Assembly (NCBI GenBank): GCA_012511395.1
Contig: JAAZGD010000035.1
Location: forward strand, 1 to 12,230
DNA from: Clostridiales bacterium
Lineage (GTDB): Bacteria > Bacillota > Clostridia > Peptostreptococcales > Anaerovoracaceae
Direction: 5' to 3'
Length of the DNA stretch: 12,230 nucleotides
The position numbers and the translations under genes are program-made. Positions 6,027-12,230 of the stretch are shown here, in pieces. Below the pieces are notes generated by a model. It was not told the origin of the DNA. It saw only the letters and a list, made by a program, of their open reading frames with translations, and did not search any database. The stretch's first letter is position 1. Every line of letters begins with the position of its first letter.

Positions 6027-7979
6027 ATGTCCATATGCTATGAGTACGGAGTATTTCGTCAGGTAACCCATAATAATGTACAGAAGGAAGAACCTGATTT
6101 ATGGATGGATTTAGCCGATTGCTGGCTTTCAGAAAACCATGATGAGTCAGAGGTAGTGATGGTGGGGGATAAAACCATACTTGCCATACCTCACGATATG
6201 TATGTAACAGGCTATGATAACTGGGGGATCAATAATTTAAGACTGTGGGAGGCAACTTCTCCAAAGATTATAGATATGGAACTTTTCAGTCGCGGCAAGT
6301 ACCTGGAGTCCATGGAGGACCGCCACCACATTGAAGTGATTTCCAAGATTCTGTATCCTGAGGATGCTCATTTAGAAGGCAAGATTTTAAGGCTCAGTCA
6401 GCAATATTTTTTCGTATCGGCCTCCATGAAATCCATGGCAAGGAAGCACTATGCAAAATATGGAACCTTATCAAACCTTCATGAGAAGGTTATTGTTCAT
6501 GTTAATGATACTCACCCGTCCTTAGTAGTTCCTGAACTTATGCGAATCCTAATGGATGAATATGATCTTGATTGGGACTATTCCTTTGACATGATAAAGA
6601 AGATGGTTACTTACACCAATCACACCATAATGCCGGAAGCCCTGGAAAAATGGGAAATCACCATGTTTAACAGCCTTCTTCCAAGAATAGGAGAAATTAT
6701 TGCAGGCATCGACGAAAGATTCAGACGCAGAATATCCAAGTATTACAGAGACCAGATTATAGATGAGGGCATTTATATTATTAATAACGGATATATCCAT
6801 ATGGCAAATATGATGGTCCTTTGTTCAGGGAAAGTGAACGGAGTATCAAGTCTTCATGCGGATATAGTAAAGAATCAGCTCTTTAAAAGCTTCAGCCAAA
6901 TTTTTCCCGCAAAGTTTACAGGAGTTACAAACGGTATCTCCTATAGAAGATGGCTTTGTCAGGCCAATGCTCCTTTGACCAGAATGATAAGTGAACTCAT
7001 CGGCACAGGTTTTTTAAAGGACGCGGAATTGCTGTCTGACCTTTTACCTTATCAGGATAATGAAAGCGTTCTTACTATGCTTTCTGAAATTAAGAGGGGC
7101 AATAAGCTTAGGCTTATTGAATATATTAAAAACAACAATGATATTACAGTAAATCCCGATTCAATTTTTACTGTACAGGCTAAAAGACTTCATGAGTATA
7201 AAAGGCAGCTTTTAAATGTTTTTCATATCATTGATTTGTACCTTACCTTAAAGGACAATCCCAATGCTCCCATACATCCCAGAACCTTTATATTTTCTGC
7301 TAAAGCAGCTTCAGGCTATTACATAGCGAAGCAGATTATCAGCTTAATATTGAATTTAGGCAGTTTAATAAATAATGACAAGGATGTTAAGGATATCCTT
7401 AAGGTTGTATTTTTAGAGAATTATTCTGTTTCTCTATCAGAAATTCTAATTCCGGCAGTAGAAATATCTGAGCAGATATCCTTGGCAGGAAAGGAGGCCT
7501 CAGGTACGGGGAACATGAAGATGATGATCAATGGAGCTGTTACCCTGGGAACTCTTGATGGGGCCAATGTGGAAATCAAGGAGAAGGTGGGAGATGACAA
7601 TATTTTCATCTTTGGAATGAAGGCGGAAGAAGCTGAGGCCTTAAGCAAAAGCGGAAGCTATAACCCTTTAACGGCCTTTTTAGAGGATAAGGATCTTTCA
7701 AGAATACTGGAGTTTATTTCCACAGGCATAAACGGTGTCTTCTTTAATGATCTTTTAACATCTATGACCACAGGGTTTAACGGCCCTGCCGATCAATACT
7801 TTATTACAAAAGATTTTCAAAGCTATAAGGCTACAGAAAAGATGGCGGAAGAAACTTATAAGGATATATTAAAGTGGAATAAAATGTCCTTGATAAATAT
7901 AGGGAATGCAGGATTTTTCTCTGCTGACAGGTCTGTTAAAGAGTATTATAAAAATATTTGGAACGGCCCTAATTTATAG
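6027..7979 (+). CDS. glgP: C-terminal fragment of glycogen phosphorylase (650 aa)
   Basis: Starting at the first ATG after the stop, this open frame carries the bulk of the enzyme. It has YEYGVFRQ near the start, VNDTHPSLVVPELMRIL at 159-175, TNHTIMPEALEKW at 197-209 and VTNGISYRRWL at 300-310. Further on are VQAKRLHEYKRQLLN at 383-397 and the PLP site EASGTGNMK, whose Schiff-base lysine is K498 of this fragment (K635 of the full frame). TLDGANVEI follows. The conserved C-terminal segment FFSADRSVKEYYKNIWN is intact. An AAGG at 6016-6019, partly formed by the stop codon itself, lies 7 nt before the ATG and could permit weak reinitiation. The three residues GHG between the stop and this ATG would be lost. 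Confidence 0.6.
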   Translation: MSICYEYGVFRQVTHNNVQKEEPDLWMDLADCWLSENHDESEVVMVGDKTILAIPHDMYVTGYDNWGINNLRLWEATSPKIIDMELFSRGKYLESMEDRHHIEVISKILYPEDAHLEGKILRLSQQYFFVSASMKSMARKHYAKYGTLSNLHEKVIVHVNDTHPSLVVPELMRILMDEYDLDWDYSFDMIKKMVTYTNHTIMPEALEKWEITMFNSLLPRIGEIIAGIDERFRRRISKYYRDQIIDEGIYIINNGYIHMANMMVLCSGKVNGVSSLHADIVKNQLFKSFSQIFPAKFTGVTNGISYRRWLCQANAPLTRMISELIGTGFLKDAELLSDLLPYQDNESVLTMLSEIKRGNKLRLIEYIKNNNDITVNPDSIFTVQAKRLHEYKRQLLNVFHIIDLYLTLKDNPNAPIHPRTFIFSAKAASGYYIAKQIISLILNLGSLINNDKDVKDILKVVFLENYSVSLSEILIPAVEISEQISLAGKEASGTGNMKMMINGAVTLGTLDGANVEIKEKVGDDNIFIFGMKAEEAEALSKSGSYNPLTAFLEDKDLSRILEFISTGINGVFFNDLLTSMTTGFNGPADQYFITKDFQSYKATEKMAEETYKDILKWNKMSLINIGNAGFFSADRSVKEYYKNIWNGPNL

Positions 7980-9341
7980 GCCTTCAAGGATATCCTCAAG
8001 GATATTCCATTGCTTTTCTACATCCTTAATGCTTACGCCGTAGGAAACAAGATCTAAATCTTTAAACCTTTTCTTATAGACAGAAAGGGGAGAGTCAGCA
8101 CTTTGAGACGGGGCGATATTGGAAGCTCTGTTTAGGAATGTGCTGATCCACTCTATTTCTGTATCTTGTTTAAAGCCTGCTCTCATCATCTTATAGTTGA
8201 ACTTCATTTCACTTAAAAGAGAGGAGGCCTTTACATTTCCCAACAGCGCTTCCTTGTCCATGTCTGTGGAGCTTGTAAGCCTTAGACCAAGTCTAAATCC
8301 CTTTTCATCCAAAGCTATTGATGTGATTACAGAGGTCATTTCCTCATCATCAATATCTCCAACACCTGTAAAGACTGTGTACAGGAAGTTCAGGATATCA
8401 TCTTTATCCTTATGGGATATTACTTTCTCAGGAAAGAATTCATCTTCAAGAAGTTCTACCCGGATTTCAGGATTATAGGGCAGATTTTCTTTTATGATAT
8501 TCTGTTTAAATCGCTGAAAAGCCTTATTAAGGTTCTTAACATCGTTTTGTGTAATCAGGAATTTTACAACAGTATTGGTATAGGAAAAATATCCGTCATC
8601 TTTAGATATCTGATCCGTGTTCATTTCTTTTAAGTCAAATAGAACGCCTTCGGTTCTTAAGTTGGAAAAGAAAATACCCAGTTCCTTTGCAGGATTCACT
8701 ATATTATTGCCAAGCTCCTGTGCGTAAACAGAAGGCATGCCTTCCATTTTCAAGGTGTAAGCTATGCTGCAGGTGGGCTTCACCTGTTTAATGCTCCTTG
8801 AGATTTCCGCTTGATAAACAGAGTTTTCTTCCAAAACGACTTCATTGGGAACATTTGTGTTTAGATGGATAAATACATCCCTTTTAAAGTAGTTTGATGA
8901 AATGCTTCCGGCGCCATAGTAAATCCCAGGTTTATATGGTACGAAGCTAGCTTCTAATACCTTGTTGCCGTAAGTTTCCTTTAATGCTCCCATTAAAAAG
9001 GCCACTGCCTCAAAATCCTTTACTCTGTTAGGTATGGTAAAATCACAGGACAGATGAACAGAAGGCTCTTCTTTAAGATTTTCACTGTTATTCCTAATAA
9101 TTACAGAGCCTGAGCTATCCTTTTTAGTAACAAATCCATGGCTGTTTCCCCATAAAAATATATAGTCTGATATATCAGAAATCCTGGAAACATCAAGGAA
9201 AGCATCAATTAAGGCCTCGTATTCCTCATAGACTACATCTTTAAACTTTTCTTCCTGAGGGTTTACAAAAGAAGTGCAGGAGGAAAATGAAAGTACAATT
9301 ATTGGAATTAGAATTAAAATCAGCATTTTTAAGTTTTTCAT
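7974..9341 (-). CDS. Lipoprotein with a degenerate PepD/M20-like fold, predicted pseudoenzyme
   Basis: The 455-residue product starts with two early lysines and a hydrophobic stretch, then a lipobox LSFSSC with the lipidated cysteine at C22, so it is probably anchored on the outer face of the membrane. The mature part reads collinearly with remembered Xaa-His dipeptidase (PepD) sequence. Matches are ISDYIFLWGNSHGF plus SGSVIIR (57-83), EAVAFLMGALKE (111-122), FKRDVFIHLN (152-161), NPEIRVELLE (290-299), EKVISHKDKDDILNFL (305-320), SSTDMDKEALL (357-367), DSPLSVYKKRF (416-426) and LVSYGVSIKDVEKQWNIL (431-448). Metal-site segments are changed or gone: no HxD near 98-102, PYKPG (135-139) where TEEAG is expected, HLNTN where the Asp of NTDSEEE sits, and no GADNG, GLECG or HSPDE. 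It is therefore unlikely to be a peptidase. No ribosome site precedes the ATG. The 3' end overlaps glgP by 6 nt. The lipoprotein call is firm; the family call is inference. Confidence 0.8.
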   Translation of the reverse strand: MKNLKMLILILIPIIVLSFSSCTSFVNPQEEKFKDVVYEEYEALIDAFLDVSRISDISDYIFLWGNSHGFVTKKDSSGSVIIRNNSENLKEEPSVHLSCDFTIPNRVKDFEAVAFLMGALKETYGNKVLEASFVPYKPGIYYGAGSISSNYFKRDVFIHLNTNVPNEVVLEENSVYQAEISRSIKQVKPTCSIAYTLKMEGMPSVYAQELGNNIVNPAKELGIFFSNLRTEGVLFDLKEMNTDQISKDDGYFSYTNTVVKFLITQNDVKNLNKAFQRFKQNIIKENLPYNPEIRVELLEDEFFPEKVISHKDKDDILNFLYTVFTGVGDIDDEEMTSVITSIALDEKGFRLGLRLTSSTDMDKEALLGNVKASSLLSEMKFNYKMMRAGFKQDTEIEWISTFLNRASNIAPSQSADSPLSVYKKRFKDLDLVSYGVSIKDVEKQWNILEDILEGL

Positions 9342-9398
9342 AAGTCAAGTATATACTTTGAAGGCGTTTAATAAAAGCAGATGTTAATAAAAAAGTGC

Positions 9399-9427
9399 TT
9401 GTCATAAGATAAACAGTTTGCTATAAT
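9399..9427 (+). promoter_or_regulatory. Sigma-A type promoter of rpmB
   Basis: A TTGTCA -35 box (9399-9404; 5 of 6 consensus) and a perfect TATAAT -10 box (9422-9427) are separated by exactly 17 nt. Transcription should start near 9434, giving a leader of about 55 nt before the rpmB start codon. Confidence 0.82.
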
Positions 9428-9474
9428 GTCGTTTGTTATATGAGTATTTTTGAGAAATAATAAAAGACGGGAAA

Positions 9475-9482
9475 AAGGAGGT
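9475..9482 (+). promoter_or_regulatory. Ribosome binding site of rpmB (decides the start)
   Basis: The sequence AAGGAGGT matches the anti-Shine-Dalgarno sequence almost completely and lies 7 nt before the ATG at 9490. A GTG at 9481 in the same frame falls inside this site and so cannot be the start. Confidence 0.9.
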
Positions 9483-9489
9483 GTGGTAC

Positions 9490-9681
9490 ATGTCAAATAA
9501 GTGTGAGGTATGCGGCAAGGGCCAAAGTTCCGGTAACAATGTTTCTCATTCAAACAGACACACCAGAAGAAAATGGAATGCAAATATCCAGTCTGTAAGA
9601 ATAAATGATAACGGCACTATTAGAAGAGCTAAAGTTTGTACCAGATGCTTAAGGTCAGGAAGTGTAAACCGGGCCGTATAG
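9490..9681 (+). CDS. rpmB: Large ribosomal subunit protein bL28, zinc-binding (C+) form
   Basis: This 63-residue basic protein of the 50S subunit begins MSNKCEVCGKG, followed by SHSNRHTRRKWNANIQ, the conserved L28 core. Two CxxC pairs, C5/C8 and C50/C53 (KVCTRCLRSG), form the zinc ribbon of the C+ type; zinc-independent paralogues lack them. The start at 9490 is set by the strong ribosome site at 9475-9482. The gene has its own promoter and an intrinsic terminator directly after the TAG stop. It is therefore mainly a single-gene transcript next to the asp23-recG-rsmD unit, as is common in Firmicutes. Confidence 0.97.
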   Translation: MSNKCEVCGKGQSSGNNVSHSNRHTRRKWNANIQSVRINDNGTIRRAKVCTRCLRSGSVNRAV

Positions 9682-9684
9682 AGG

Positions 9685-9710
9685 AAAAACCTGTTAAACA
9701 GGTTTTTTTT
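9685..9710 (+). terminator. Intrinsic terminator after rpmB
   Basis: AAAAACCTG and CAGGTTTTT can pair around a TTAAA loop, and the 3' arm runs into a tract of eight T residues (9703-9710). It starts 3 nt after the rpmB stop codon. Confidence 0.88.
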
Positions 9711-9723
9711 CTTATGGTATAAT
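9695..9723 (+). promoter_or_regulatory. Extended -10 promoter for asp23-recG-rsmD, overlapping the rpmB terminator
   Basis: TGGTATAAT (9715-9723) is a full extended -10 element. The best -35 at 17-nt spacing is the weak TAAACA (9695-9700; 4 of 6), which lies in the loop and 3' arm of the rpmB terminator. The predicted start is near 9730, about 20 nt before the next start codon. Confidence 0.72.
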
Positions 9724-9750
9724 GTTTATAACTTTTAAGAGGAACTCTTT

Positions 9751-10152
9751 ATGCTTTATAAATTTGAAACAGAATATGGCACAATTTCTATTTCAAGAGC
9801 CGTTATAACGAAGATCATTACAAATGCTGTGAGGAGATTTAACGGCAAGGTTTATATTTCCAACACCAAGGGCAGGATGCCTTCAGGGTTTTTCACAAAA
9901 ATCGGTTACTTTGATGACACTCAAAATATAGATATTTCCATGGGCTCAAAGGGCCTGGACATTAAGTTTTTCATAATTATTAAATTTGGCACCAGCATCG
10001 GGCACGTTACAAATCAGCTGATTACAGAAATTCAGGAAAATATTACAACCATGACAGGTGAAAAGCCAAACAGCATAGCAGTAGTTGTGAAGGGCACATT
10101 ATCAAGGGAGCTTCAGAGAAGAAATATTGAAGTAAAGAGTGAGAGAGAATGA
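9751..10152 (+). CDS. Asp23/Gls24 family envelope-stress protein (YloU-like)
   Basis: The 133-residue protein begins with the family pattern YGTISISRAVITKI and has the conserved middle GLDIKFFIIIKFGTSIGHVTNQLITEIQENI (residues about 72-101), typical of Asp23/Gls24 proteins. These are small cytoplasmic, often membrane-associated proteins linked to cell-envelope homeostasis; their molecular activity is not settled. No signal peptide or membrane helix is seen. An AAGAGG site lies 8 nt before the ATG. The gene follows rpmB, as yloU does in Bacillus. Its TGA overlaps the recG start as ATGA, so the two are translationally coupled. In many Firmicutes a DAK/FakA fatty-acid kinase gene stands between this gene and recG; here it is missing. 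Confidence 0.88.
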   Translation: MLYKFETEYGTISISRAVITKIITNAVRRFNGKVYISNTKGRMPSGFFTKIGYFDDTQNIDISMGSKGLDIKFFIIIKFGTSIGHVTNQLITEIQENITTMTGEKPNSIAVVVKGTLSRELQRRNIEVKSERE

Positions 10153-12185
10153 TTGATCCTTTATCGCCCGTTTCCGTATTAAAGGGAGTAGGCCCTAAAA
10201 AGGCAGAAACCTTAAAAAGATTAAATATTAATACTTTGGAGGATCTTCTGTATTTTTTCCCTGTAAAGTATCAGGACAGAAGGAATATTAAGCCTGTTTT
10301 TTCATTAATAGAAGGTGATACAGCTCTTATTAAGGTGCAGGTGACAGATATTAAGGGAGGCCACTATTACGGAGGAAAACAATCTCCTTTAAAGGTAACT
10401 GCAAAAGATGACACAGGCGTAATTGAGCTTATCTTTTTTAATCCCAAATACTATCTGAAAAGCTTTTCCGTAGGTAAATACTATACATTCTTCGGTAAGG
10501 TTTTTGACTCCTACGGCAGTAAAAAAATGGCCCATCCCGATTTCACTCCTTTGGATGACTTGACCGGAGAGGATTTTAAGGGAATTCTGCCCCTATATTC
10601 TCTCACCAGAGGAATAACTCAAAATGAGCTTCAAAGGTTGCAAAGGCAGGTATGTGGACTGGATTTGGAAACAGAGGACTATCTTCCTGAATATATCGTT
10701 AAAGATAACAGGCTTTGCAGTTTAAAATATGCTTTAAATAATATTCATTTTCCTGAAGATGAGCAGAGGCTTAAGGAGGCAAGGTTCAGATTTGCCTTTG
10801 AAGAGCTTTTTTTATTCTTAACAAGCTTAATGCTTCACGGTGAAAAGCTCAGGAAGGAGAATAAAAGCCATAGGTATATGGCCGCTGATTCGATTAAAGA
10901 ATTGTCCCTGCCTTTTAAGCTGACAGGTGCTCAAGAAAGAGTCTGGAATGAGATACAAGGCCAGATGAGGGATAAACTGCCTATGAACAGACTTGTTCAA
11001 GGCGATGTGGGAAGCGGAAAAACTGTAATTGCTGCTCTGGCTTTAAGCTTGGCGGCACAAAGCGGCTATCAGGCAGTAATGATGGCGCCTACCGAGCTTT
11101 TGGCAAAGCAGCATTATGGTTCCATAAGTGACCTTCTTTCACCCTTGGGGATTAAAACAGGACTCTTAACAAGCTCTTCCACCGCAAAGGAAAGACAGGA
11201 GATCCTTTTAGGCCTTTCAGACGGCACTTTAAAGGTTTTAATCGGCACCCATGCAGTCATTGAGCCCAATGTAATATTCAAGGACTTAACTCTTGTTATA
11301 GCCGATGAACAGCATCGCTTTGGAGTGGAGCAGAGAATTAAGCTTTCAGAAAAAGGAAAAGCCCCGGACATTATAGTTATGACAGCTACTCCAATACCCA
11401 GAACTTTAGCATCCCTGCTCTATGGAGACCTGGATGTATCCATAATAGATGAGCTGCCTCCGGGAAGACCTGAGATTATTACAACCACTGTGGGAAGTGA
11501 TAATAAAAGAGATGAAATGTACTCAAATATTAAAAAGCTTCTTGAAGAAAACAGGCAGTGCTACGTAGTAACGCCTTTAATAGATGAGTCTGATTTCTTC
11601 GATGTAAGGTCGGCTTCGGAGGTTTACAAGGAATTGACTGAAAAGCTTAAGCCTTACAAGGTGGCTCTCCTTCACGGAAATATGAAGGCAGGGGAGAAAG
11701 AAGCTGTAATGGAAGACTTTAAAGGGGGTAAATACTCCTGCCTCGTTTCTACGGTAGTAATAGAAGTGGGGATTCATGTGGAGAACGCAACTGTTATAGT
11801 TATTGAAAATGCGGAGAGATTTGGTCTTTCACAGCTTCATCAACTTAGAGGCAGAATTGGAAGAGGTACAGAAATTAGCTACTGTTACCTCGTATCTGAA
11901 GCACAGGGTGAAGTGTCAAAACAGAGGCTGGCCATAATGACTGAATCACGGGACGGATTCTACATAGCAGAAAAGGATCTTGATTTAAGAGGTCCGGGAG
12001 AAGTCTTTGGAACGAGACAGCACGGTATCAATGAGTTTGTAATAGCAGACTTAAGAAGACATTACCACATACTTTTACGTGCAAAGGAAGAAAGCATAAA
12101 GCTTATAAAAAAGGATCCGGATTTATCTTCTTATCCTTTGCTTTATGACAGAGTTAAAACCATTATGGCAAAGGCCTCAATGTGA
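10149..12185 (+). CDS. recG: ATP-dependent DNA helicase RecG
   Basis: RecG is a superfamily 2 helicase that remodels stalled replication forks and branch-migrates Holliday junctions. The 678-residue length is normal. The N-terminal wedge/OB region (about 1-200) includes LKGVGPKKAE and YQDR. The helicase motifs follow: Walker A GDVGSGKT (285-292), Walker B DEQH (386-389), TAT in MTATPIPRT (411-419), and motif VI QLRGRIGRG (565-573). The TRG-type translocation segment is DLRGPGEVFGTRQHG (611-625). One minor oddity is VGIHVENA (540-547) in motif V, where RecG proteins usually have VG(V)D/N-V-P-NA. The start overlaps the asp23 stop by 4 nt (ATGA) with a purine-rich GTGAGAGAG just upstream. It ends 16 nt before rsmD. 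Confidence 0.97.
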   Translation: MIDPLSPVSVLKGVGPKKAETLKRLNINTLEDLLYFFPVKYQDRRNIKPVFSLIEGDTALIKVQVTDIKGGHYYGGKQSPLKVTAKDDTGVIELIFFNPKYYLKSFSVGKYYTFFGKVFDSYGSKKMAHPDFTPLDDLTGEDFKGILPLYSLTRGITQNELQRLQRQVCGLDLETEDYLPEYIVKDNRLCSLKYALNNIHFPEDEQRLKEARFRFAFEELFLFLTSLMLHGEKLRKENKSHRYMAADSIKELSLPFKLTGAQERVWNEIQGQMRDKLPMNRLVQGDVGSGKTVIAALALSLAAQSGYQAVMMAPTELLAKQHYGSISDLLSPLGIKTGLLTSSSTAKERQEILLGLSDGTLKVLIGTHAVIEPNVIFKDLTLVIADEQHRFGVEQRIKLSEKGKAPDIIVMTATPIPRTLASLLYGDLDVSIIDELPPGRPEIITTTVGSDNKRDEMYSNIKKLLEENRQCYVVTPLIDESDFFDVRSASEVYKELTEKLKPYKVALLHGNMKAGEKEAVMEDFKGGKYSCLVSTVVIEVGIHVENATVIVIENAERFGLSQLHQLRGRIGRGTEISYCYLVSEAQGEVSKQRLAIMTESRDGFYIAEKDLDLRGPGEVFGTRQHGINEFVIADLRRHYHILLRAKEESIKLIKKDPDLSSYPLLYDRVKTIMAKASM

Positions 12186-12201
12186 TTATGGGGAGTTAGA
12201 A

Positions 12202-12230
12202 ATGCGAGTAATAGCGGGAAAATATAAAGG
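12202..12230 (+). CDS. rsmD: 16S rRNA (guanine(966)-N2)-methyltransferase RsmD, first codons only
   Basis: Only nine complete codons are present, reading MRVIAGKYK with a following GG of a probable Gly codon. MRVIAGKYKG is the characteristic N-terminus of RsmD, which methylates G966 of 16S rRNA using S-adenosylmethionine. A GGGGAG ribosome site (12190-12195) lies 6 nt before the ATG. The position right after recG is a common one for rsmD in Firmicutes, which supports the call despite the short fragment. Confidence 0.8.

Larger units (their letters stand above)
5616..7979 (+). pseudogene. glgP: Glycogen/alpha-glucan phosphorylase interrupted by one in-frame stop
   Basis: Glycogen phosphorylase is a PLP enzyme that releases glucose-1-phosphate from alpha-1,4-glucans. 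The whole locus spans 788 codons including the terminal stop, slightly short for bacterial GlgP. The frame is continuous except for TAA at codon 134 (6015-6017), inside a conserved segment that reads STLGI-stop-GHGMSICYEYG. Both sides align to one phosphorylase without frameshift or missing residues, and all later motifs are kept, so the lesion is a single base change from a sense codon (for example CAA, GAA, AAA, TCA or TTA). There is no other sign of decay, so it is recent, a sequence error, or tolerated by reinitiation at 6027. The start has GTGAGG 5 nt upstream of the ATG. The gene is the last of the operon, 27 nt after lpdA, and overlaps the convergent lipoprotein gene by 6 nt. UAA followed by G is not a known efficient readthrough context. 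Confidence 0.88.

Noticed and set aside
7965..7982. Small hairpin at the glgP end (GGCC-TA pairing with TA-GGCC)
   Set aside because: The stem is short, has a bulge, and no T tract follows on either strand, so it is not a credible terminator.
7984..8005. Direct repeat TCAAGGATAT, two copies
   Set aside because: It is explained by the repeated Ile-Leu-Glu codons at the C-terminus of the lipoprotein gene.
9481..9483. GTG as the start of rpmB
   Set aside because: It lies within the AAGGAGGT ribosome site that serves the ATG at 9490.
9434..9489. Possible structured ribosomal-protein leader before rpmB
   Set aside because: Only a 5-bp A/T stem (TATTT with AAATA) can be drawn; I cannot support a defined autoregulatory RNA.
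9342..9489. A spoVM-like small gene upstream of rpmB
   Set aside because: The only small frames (for example MLIKKCLS and MSIFEK) do not resemble SpoVM.

Overview
The window is AT-rich DNA from a low-GC Gram-positive bacterium, most likely a member of Clostridia or Tissierellia. Three things point there: the block rpmB – Asp23/Gls24 gene – recG – rsmD with thiN on the same strand nearby, which is a Firmicutes neighbourhood; strong purine-rich Shine-Dalgarno sites with sigma-A type promoters; and a four-cysteine L28 protein. No mobile element, CRISPR array, tRNA or rRNA is visible.

Left region (1-7979, + strand): five genes are packed so tightly that they look like one operon. They are a 5'-truncated tandem-domain P-II regulator, thiN (thiamine pyrophosphokinase), a membrane PAS-PAS-degenerate GGDEF-EAL cyclic-di-GMP phosphodiesterase, a dihydrolipoyl dehydrogenase-type flavoprotein, and a glycogen phosphorylase. 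The gaps are 3 nt, a 23-nt overlap, a 14-nt overlap and 27 nt. The phosphorylase reading frame is broken by one in-frame TAA at 6015-6017; the rest of the frame is intact, so it is a very recent nonsense allele, a sequence error or a split gene.

Middle region (7974-9341, - strand): one lipoprotein gene converges on glgP and overlaps its end by 6 nt. By reading it against remembered PepD sequences (M20 family Xaa-His dipeptidase), I infer that it is a lipid-anchored PepD-like pseudoenzyme. The fold segments align along most of its length, but every metal-binding or catalytic motif is substituted or deleted. This is the most novel item in the window.

Right region (9342-12230, + strand): a well-formed sigma-A promoter drives rpmB, which ends in an intrinsic terminator. 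An extended -10 promoter whose -35 lies inside that terminator hairpin then drives the Asp23/Gls24 gene, recG and rsmD; rsmD is cut by the window edge. Compared with the usual Firmicutes order (thiN – [spoVM] – rpmB – asp23 – fakA/DAK – recG), about 8 kb containing the phosphodiesterase, lpd, glgP and lipoprotein genes separates thiN from rpmB, and the fatty-acid kinase gene normally before recG is absent.

Functionally, the left operon mixes nutrient signalling (P-II), a cofactor (thiamine diphosphate), second-messenger turnover (c-di-GMP) and central or storage carbon metabolism. The right block is translation and DNA-repair housekeeping. Regulatory links among the left genes are inference from gene order only.
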